Source: Thalassospira indica (GTDB lineage Bacteria; Pseudomonadota; Alphaproteobacteria; Rhodospirillales; Thalassospiraceae). Taken from it: DNA of 64,000 bases. The position numbers and the translations under genes are program-made. Every line of letters starts with the position of its first letter. Positions within the stretch are counted from its first letter, which is position 1. Positions 59,752 through 64,000 of this stretch are shown here, piece after piece. Where the stretch lies: positions 2,026,001 to 2,090,000 of the forward strand of contig NZ_CP031555.1 in the NCBI RefSeq assembly GCF_003403095.1, given 5' to 3'. Below the pieces are notes generated by a model, which was not told the DNA's origin, made no database searches, and saw nothing but the letters and a program-made list of their open reading frames with translations.

Positions 59752-61518
59752 ATGCGTTTCAAAATGCTTCGGAAATATGTCCCGATTTTTGACTGGGGAC
59801 AGACCTATGACAGGACGGCCTTTGGCAATGACATGATTGCAGCCGTGATCGTGACGATCATGCTGATCCCGCAATCGCTTGCCTATGCGTTGCTGGCCGG
59901 TCTGCCGCCCGAGGCGGGGCTTTATGCCTCCATCGCGCCGATCATTCTTTATGCCATCTTTGGCACCAGCCGCGCGCTTGCGGTCGGTCCGGTTGCGGTT
60001 GTTTCCCTGATGACGGCGGCAGCCGTGGGCAATATTGCCGAAACCGGCACCATGGGCTATGCACTGGCCGCCCTGACGCTTGCCGCCCTGTCCGGGGCGA
60101 TCCTGCTTGCGATGGGGGTGTTCAAGCTGGGCTTTCTGGCCAACTTCCTCTCCCACCCGGTGATTGCCGGTTTCATCACAGCATCGGGCATGATCATTGC
60201 TGCCAGTCAGCTCAAACACATCCTTGGTGTGGATGCCGGTGGCCATAACCTTTGGGAAATTGTCACCTCCCTGATTGCCCATATCCCGGAAACCAATCAG
60301 ACGACCCTGATCATCGGCATTTGCGCCACGGGCTTTCTGTTCTGGGTGCGCAAGGGCCTTAAACCCACTTTACGTAAACTTGGCCTTGGCGTGCGGATGG
60401 CTGATGTCCTGACCAAGGCGGGTCCGGTCTTTGCTGTGTTCGCGACTACGGCGGCGACCTGGTATCTTGGTCTGGCTGATAAAGGGGTCAAGATCGTGGG
60501 CGAGGTACCGCAAAGCCTGCCGCCGCTCACCATGCCGGACTTCAGCCCGGGGCTGATGGCCGATCTTCTGGTACCCGCGATCCTCATTTCTGTGATCGGA
60601 TTTGTTGAATCGATCTCTGTCGCGCAGACACTTGCCGCCAAGCGCCGTCAACGCATCAACCCGGATCAGGAACTGATTGGTCTGGGGGCGGCCAATATTG
60701 GGGCGGCCTTTACGGGCGGTTATCCGGTGACGGGTGGTTTTGCCCGCTCGGTCGTGAACTTTGATGCCGGGGCGCAGACACCTGCTGCCGGTGCCTTTAC
60801 CGCCGTTGGTTTGGCGATTGCTGCCGTGGCGCTGACGCCGCTGGTTTATTTCCTGCCCAAAGCTACCCTTGCCGCGACCATCATTGTTGCGGTGCTGTCG
60901 CTGGTCGATTTCTCGATCCTGAAAACCAGCTGGCAATATTCCAAGGCAGATTTCATTGCGGTTCTGGCCACCATCCTTCTGACCCTTGGTCTTGGGGTCG
61001 AGGTCGGGGTGACCGCCGGCGTTGTTCTGTCGATCGGGCTGTTTTTGTATAAAACATCGCGCCCGCATATTGCCGAGGTCGGCCTTGTGCCGGACACCCA
61101 GCATTTCCGCAACATCCTGCGCCACAAGGTCATCACCCATCCGTCGGTTCTGACGATCCGGATTGATGAAAGCCTCTATTTCGCCAATGCCCGATACCTC
61201 GAGGATTACCTCTATGACCGGGTGGTCGGGTGCAAGAACCTCAAACATGTGGTTCTGATGTGCTCGGCTGTGAACGAGATTGATCTAAGCGCGCTTGAAT
61301 CGCTTGAGGCGATCAATCACCGGCTTGAGGAAATGGGGATTTCCCTTCACATGTCCGAGGTCAAAGGCCCGGTCATGGACCGACTGAAAAAGACCCACTT
61401 CCTTGATGAACTGACCGGCGAGGTTTTCCTGTCCCAGTTCGAAGCTGTTTCGAAACTGACAGACGGGCAGGTGGCGGAAACACCACCAAGCACCGAACCC
61501 AAAATCAAACTGGTCTAG
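59752..61518 (+). CDS. SulP-family anion transporter (second copy, sulfide operon)
   Basis: 588-aa membrane protein with a typical SulP core: NDMIAAVIVTIMLIPQSLAY and LPPEAGLYASIAPIILYAIF, about 12 helices. A C-terminal STAS domain follows (HPSVLTIRIDESLYFANARY, then MCSAVNEIDLSALESLE). As the last gene of the operon it probably exports or imports sulfite or sulfate formed from sulfide. ATG at 59752 was chosen with the AAGAGA-like site; an in-frame ATG at 59713 would add 13 residues. The start of translation remains uncertain. Confidence 0.9.
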   Translation: MRFKMLRKYVPIFDWGQTYDRTAFGNDMIAAVIVTIMLIPQSLAYALLAGLPPEAGLYASIAPIILYAIFGTSRALAVGPVAVVSLMTAAAVGNIAETGTMGYALAALTLAALSGAILLAMGVFKLGFLANFLSHPVIAGFITASGMIIAASQLKHILGVDAGGHNLWEIVTSLIAHIPETNQTTLIIGICATGFLFWVRKGLKPTLRKLGLGVRMADVLTKAGPVFAVFATTAATWYLGLADKGVKIVGEVPQSLPPLTMPDFSPGLMADLLVPAILISVIGFVESISVAQTLAAKRRQRINPDQELIGLGAANIGAAFTGGYPVTGGFARSVVNFDAGAQTPAAGAFTAVGLAIAAVALTPLVYFLPKATLAATIIVAVLSLVDFSILKTSWQYSKADFIAVLATILLTLGLGVEVGVTAGVVLSIGLFLYKTSRPHIAEVGLVPDTQHFRNILRHKVITHPSVLTIRIDESLYFANARYLEDYLYDRVVGCKNLKHVVLMCSAVNEIDLSALESLEAINHRLEEMGISLHMSEVKGPVMDRLKKTHFLDELTGEVFLSQFEAVSKLTDGQVAETPPSTEPKIKLV

Positions 61519-61529
61519 GACCAAAGATC

Positions 61530-61565
61530 GAAACCGGATTGAGTCTTCAGTCCGGTTTCTTTTTG
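61530..61565 (+). terminator. Terminator of the sulfide operon
   Basis: GAAACCGGA and TCCGGTTTC flank a twelve-base loop, followed by five T. It overlaps the 3' end of the convergent benE gene. Confidence 0.85.
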
Positions 61566-62737
61566 CCATTGCGCAGATGGGTCAGGAAGTAAATCAAACC
61601 ACCGGCCAGCAAGCCCCAGAACGCACCCGAGATCCCATAGAATGTCAGGCCAGCTGCGGTGACGATAAAGGTCACTGCGGCCGCTTCACGTCCGTCTTCG
61701 TCCTTGAAGGCCGCAACGGCTGATCCGGCGAATGCCCCAATCAGGGCGAGACCTGCAACCGCCTCGATCAGGATGCCCGGTGCCAGACTGATAAACGCCG
61801 TAACCAGCCCGGCCAAAAGGCCAAACACGATATAGAAAACACCGCCCGAAATAGCGGCCCAATACCGTTTGGCCGGATCTGGATGGGCATCTTTGCCTGC
61901 GCAAAGGGCAGCGGTGATCGCCGCAAGGTTTACCGCATGCCCACCAAACGGGGCTGAAAGTAACGAGAAGATCCCGGTCACGGTAAAGAGCGGCCCCGGC
62001 GGGGTATCATAATCATTGGCACGCAGAACCGCTGTGCCCGGAATGTTTTGTGATGCCATGGTGACGATGAAAAGCGGCAAGGCAATGCCGACCAGTCCGG
62101 CCAATGTGAATTCCGGCATGACGAATTCAACGGGCGGCGCAATCGCTCCGCCAAGATCGGCAAGCGCATTTTCAGGGAACTCGATGCCGAAAACCATCAC
62201 GGCAACAAAGGCCAACAAAGCGGCCGGGATGGCAAGCAACCGGTTGAACCGGCCCATGACAATCCATGCAATCACAATCGGAAGACCAAGCAACGGATCA
62301 AAGGCAACCGCCTTGACCGGGGCAAGGCACAGACCCAGCAAAACACCGGCCAGCATCGCGTTTGCCAAGGGGGCAGGGATACCAGCAACCGCGCGGCCAA
62401 GCGGCTTCCAAACGCCACTGATGATAATCAGGATGGCGCAAACGATGAACGCGCCAACGGCAACCGCAAAGCCGCCCTCAATGGCACCGGATGTCGCCAG
62501 AAGGGCCGCACCGGGTGTGGACCAGGCGATGCTGATCGGAAGGCGGGTTTTAAGGGATAAAACAATCGCACACAGGCCCATCGAAATGGAAAGCGCCATC
62601 AGGCCCGATGCCGCCTGTTCCGGGCTGGCACCAACGCCGGTAAGGCCTTGCAGCACAACCGCAAACGAACTGGCAGAGCCAACAAAACCGGCCAGCAGGC
62701 CCATGAAAATACTTTGGGGCGAAATATCACGCAGCAT
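61547..62737 (-). CDS. benE: BenE-family transporter
   Basis: 396-aa inner-membrane protein of the benzoate/H+ symporter family, about 12 helices. The start ISPQSIFMGLLAGFVGSASS and the motifs RLPISIAWSTPGAALLATSG and LSAPFGGHAVNLAAITAALC identify BenE. No benzoate-degradation genes are near, so the real substrate may be another aromatic or small acid. It is convergent with the sulfide operon and divergent from the peroxiredoxin gene. Confidence 0.9.
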   Translation of the reverse strand: MLRDISPQSIFMGLLAGFVGSASSFAVVLQGLTGVGASPEQAASGLMALSISMGLCAIVLSLKTRLPISIAWSTPGAALLATSGAIEGGFAVAVGAFIVCAILIIISGVWKPLGRAVAGIPAPLANAMLAGVLLGLCLAPVKAVAFDPLLGLPIVIAWIVMGRFNRLLAIPAALLAFVAVMVFGIEFPENALADLGGAIAPPVEFVMPEFTLAGLVGIALPLFIVTMASQNIPGTAVLRANDYDTPPGPLFTVTGIFSLLSAPFGGHAVNLAAITAALCAGKDAHPDPAKRYWAAISGGVFYIVFGLLAGLVTAFISLAPGILIEAVAGLALIGAFAGSAVAAFKDEDGREAAAVTFIVTAAGLTFYGISGAFWGLLAGGLIYFLTHLRNGKKKPD

Positions 62738-63065
62738 GGGAGCTCCGCAGGGTTGTAAGTCGTTGAAAGTATGGTGGCAAGCGCGCTGACCTTAACCAGA
62801 AGCAAGAAGGCAGGCCAGTGAAAAAGCACAAGGCGCAATGGTGGTACCCGGTTGTGCTCGGCGGTCGCAGCGCGGTATTGCCCAGATGGGATGTCATGGC
62901 GCAGGACCAACATAGTTACACGAACCAGAAACGGCGTTGCTTGGCGAACTTCTGCGTAAAAAACCAACACATGATTGATTTACATCATCGTCTAGGACGA
63001 AGAATTAAATAATTATAATGTATTCAGATGGAGTGGACGATATTTCCTGACCAAGGAGCCTGACA
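62738..63065. promoter_or_regulatory. 328-bp divergent region, benE / peroxiredoxin
   Basis: No gene was seen. The half next to the peroxiredoxin gene is AT-rich and carries an FNR-like box at 62975-62988. AAGGAG precedes the peroxiredoxin ATG. Confidence 0.5.
62975..62988 (+). promoter_or_regulatory. FNR-like box upstream of the peroxiredoxin gene
   Basis: TTGATTTACATCAT matches TTGAT-N4-ATCAA with one mismatch. It lies 78-91 bases before the start codon. Confidence 0.45.
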
Positions 63066-63719
63066 ATGACTGTATCCCCCCAGATTCGTGTCGGTCTGCC
63101 GCGGATCAATGAACCCGCACCGGATTTTACGGCCCCGACCACCGATGGTGTCAGAGCCCTTTCAGACTATCGCGGCAAATGGCTTGTCCTGTTTTCCCAT
63201 CCTGCTGATTTCACCCCGGTTTGCACGACCGAATTTATCGCCTTTGCCAAACATGCCGACCAATTCGCCAAGCGTAATTGCGAATTGCTGGGCCTGTCGA
63301 TTGACAGCACCCATTCGCACATCGCCTGGATGCGTAACATCCAGCAGAATTTCGGTGTGGAAATCCAGTTTCCGATTATTTCAGACTTGAAGATGGAAGT
63401 CGCCCAGGCCTATGGCATGATCCATCCGGGGGCGGGGGACACATCTGCTGTGCGTGCGACCTTCATCATTGACCCGGATGGCATGTTGCGCGCCATGGTC
63501 TATTACCCGATGAGCAACGGGCGCTCCATTACCGAATGCCTGCGCATGATCGACGCCATGCAGACCAGTGACAAGAACGGCGTTGCCACGCCAGAAGGCT
63601 GGAAACCGGGCGACAAGGTTATTGTTCCGCCGGCCCATACCGCCAAGGCCGCCGCAGAACGCGCATCCAATCCCGCCTATGATTATGTGGACTTCTATTT
63701 CTGCACAAAGTCCCTCTGA
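63066..63719 (+). CDS. Peroxiredoxin (Prx6/AhpC-TSA type)
   Basis: 217-aa thioredoxin-fold peroxidase. The peroxidatic Cys53 is in PVCTTE (51-56), and the catalytic Thr and Arg are in DFTPVCTTEF and ATFIIDPDG nearby. The extended C-terminal part ends DYVDFYFCTKSL, with Cys213 as possible resolving residue. This form is close to the 1-Cys/Prx6 archaeal-type group. It reduces hydrogen peroxide and organic peroxides. AAGGAG is well spaced from ATG. It is monocistronic, with its terminator downstream. Confidence 0.93.
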   Translation: MTVSPQIRVGLPRINEPAPDFTAPTTDGVRALSDYRGKWLVLFSHPADFTPVCTTEFIAFAKHADQFAKRNCELLGLSIDSTHSHIAWMRNIQQNFGVEIQFPIISDLKMEVAQAYGMIHPGAGDTSAVRATFIIDPDGMLRAMVYYPMSNGRSITECLRMIDAMQTSDKNGVATPEGWKPGDKVIVPPAHTAKAAAERASNPAYDYVDFYFCTKSL

Positions 63720-63764
63720 TCAAAACTCCGATGTGCGGTCCCGGGGGCAAGGGACCGTGCAAAG

Positions 63765-63799
63765 GCAAAACCCCGCCGGATTGCTCTGGCGGGGTTTTG
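63765..63799. terminator. Terminator after the peroxiredoxin gene
   Basis: GCAAAACCCCGCC and GGCGGGGTTTTGT enclose ten bases. A smaller hairpin, GGTCCC/GGGACC, lies just before it at 63737-63756. Confidence 0.9.
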
Positions 63800-63895
63800 T
63801 TTCGTTTGTCAGGCATCACGCGACGTCGGTTTGGGGACGCCTGCAATTGCGCCCATCTGGAATGCTGCGCTCACTCTGTTGGTGGCGAACGCGTA

Positions 63896-64000
63896 TCAGA
63901 CCACGTCACGCTTGGTCGTGGCATTTGATACCTCATGGGTTTCAATCAGGCGCGCGTCGTGACGACCAAGTACATCCTTGGCGCGTTCCTCGGTTTGCGG
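63896..64000 (-). CDS. C-terminal fragment of an unidentified protein
   Basis: Only the last 34 codons are visible (for example RAKDVLGRHDARLIETHEVS, ending TKRDVV before TGA). The gene continues beyond the right edge. The reading frame is free of stops and has codon use like its neighbours. The fragment is too short to name. It is convergent with the peroxiredoxin gene; 176 bases without a gene lie between. Confidence 0.45.
   Translation of the reverse strand, partial: PQTEERAKDVLGRHDARLIETHEVSNATTKRDVV

Noticed and set aside
60370..61248. 292-codon frame antisense to the second SulP gene
   Set aside because: It is very rich in Arg, Gln and Gly, without any recognisable fold, and lies opposite a clear transporter.
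1..64000. CRISPR arrays, tRNA or rRNA genes, prophage
   Set aside because: No spaced direct repeats, cloverleaf-like sequences or phage structural genes were recognised on reading; gaps between genes are mostly under 300 bases.

Overview
The window looks like chromosomal DNA of a marine, heterotrophic alphaproteobacterium, most likely Thalassospira or a close Rhodospirillales relative. This rests on gene content, not on a marker gene: an ALAS-type hemA, GapR (DUF2312), MmcB, an ELM1-family protein, a TRAP dicarboxylate system with its own DctBD pair, and moderately high GC with short operons on both strands. No rRNA, tRNA, CRISPR array, prophage or complete insertion sequence was seen. The window holds about 61 protein genes; both ends cut through genes.

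1-4 kb (minus strand) is the most unusual part. It is a tight operon of a thermostable-hemolysin-family acyltransferase-like protein, an AMP-ligase fused to a haem-oxygenase-like diiron oxidase, an SDR reductase and a secreted TPR-like protein. It looks like a small lipid- or acid-derived metabolite pathway with no product I can name. 4-13 kb carries housekeeping and stress genes: MscS channel, CbpA, glycine-zipper lipoprotein, pdxH, a SqrR/BigR-like ArsR repressor, a universal stress protein, YedK, SDR, GNAT. A 266-bp MITE-like element lies at 12.3-12.6 kb. 13-26 kb has hemA, a second universal stress protein, LysR/VOC, GST, pyrE with a possible two-state leader, a SulP transporter, an enoyl-CoA hydratase, and two DinB paralogues flanking a Bcr/CflA exporter.

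26-33 kb is a complete TRAP dicarboxylate locus (dctM, dctQ, dctP, dctD, dctB). The dctP promoter region shows a sigma-54 promoter, an IHF-like site and two palindromes exactly three helical turns apart. 33-47 kb holds ELM1, a DMT exporter, hemN, an azoreductase with a divergent LysR, NDH-2, and a hydroxypyruvate isomerase/glycerate 2-kinase pair with a FadR-type regulator. An N-formylglutamate amidohydrolase/GCS2 pair, gapR and mmcB follow. 47-52 kb contains two patatin-like paralogues around a chemoreceptor and a secreted Cache protein; one paralogue has lost its middle in frame and the other has Cys and Glu where Ser and Asp are expected. 51.7-55.2 kb is a fused indolepyruvate ferredoxin oxidoreductase.

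56-61.5 kb is a sulfide-oxidation operon: Crp/Fnr-type regulator, persulfide dioxygenase, sulfurtransferase-SQR fusion, SulP transporter. BenE and a peroxiredoxin end the window. FNR/FixK-type boxes (TTGA-N6-TCAA or one mismatch) lie upstream of hemA, hemN, both universal stress genes and the peroxiredoxin. With the sulfide genes they suggest an oxygen-responsive regulon spread across the window.
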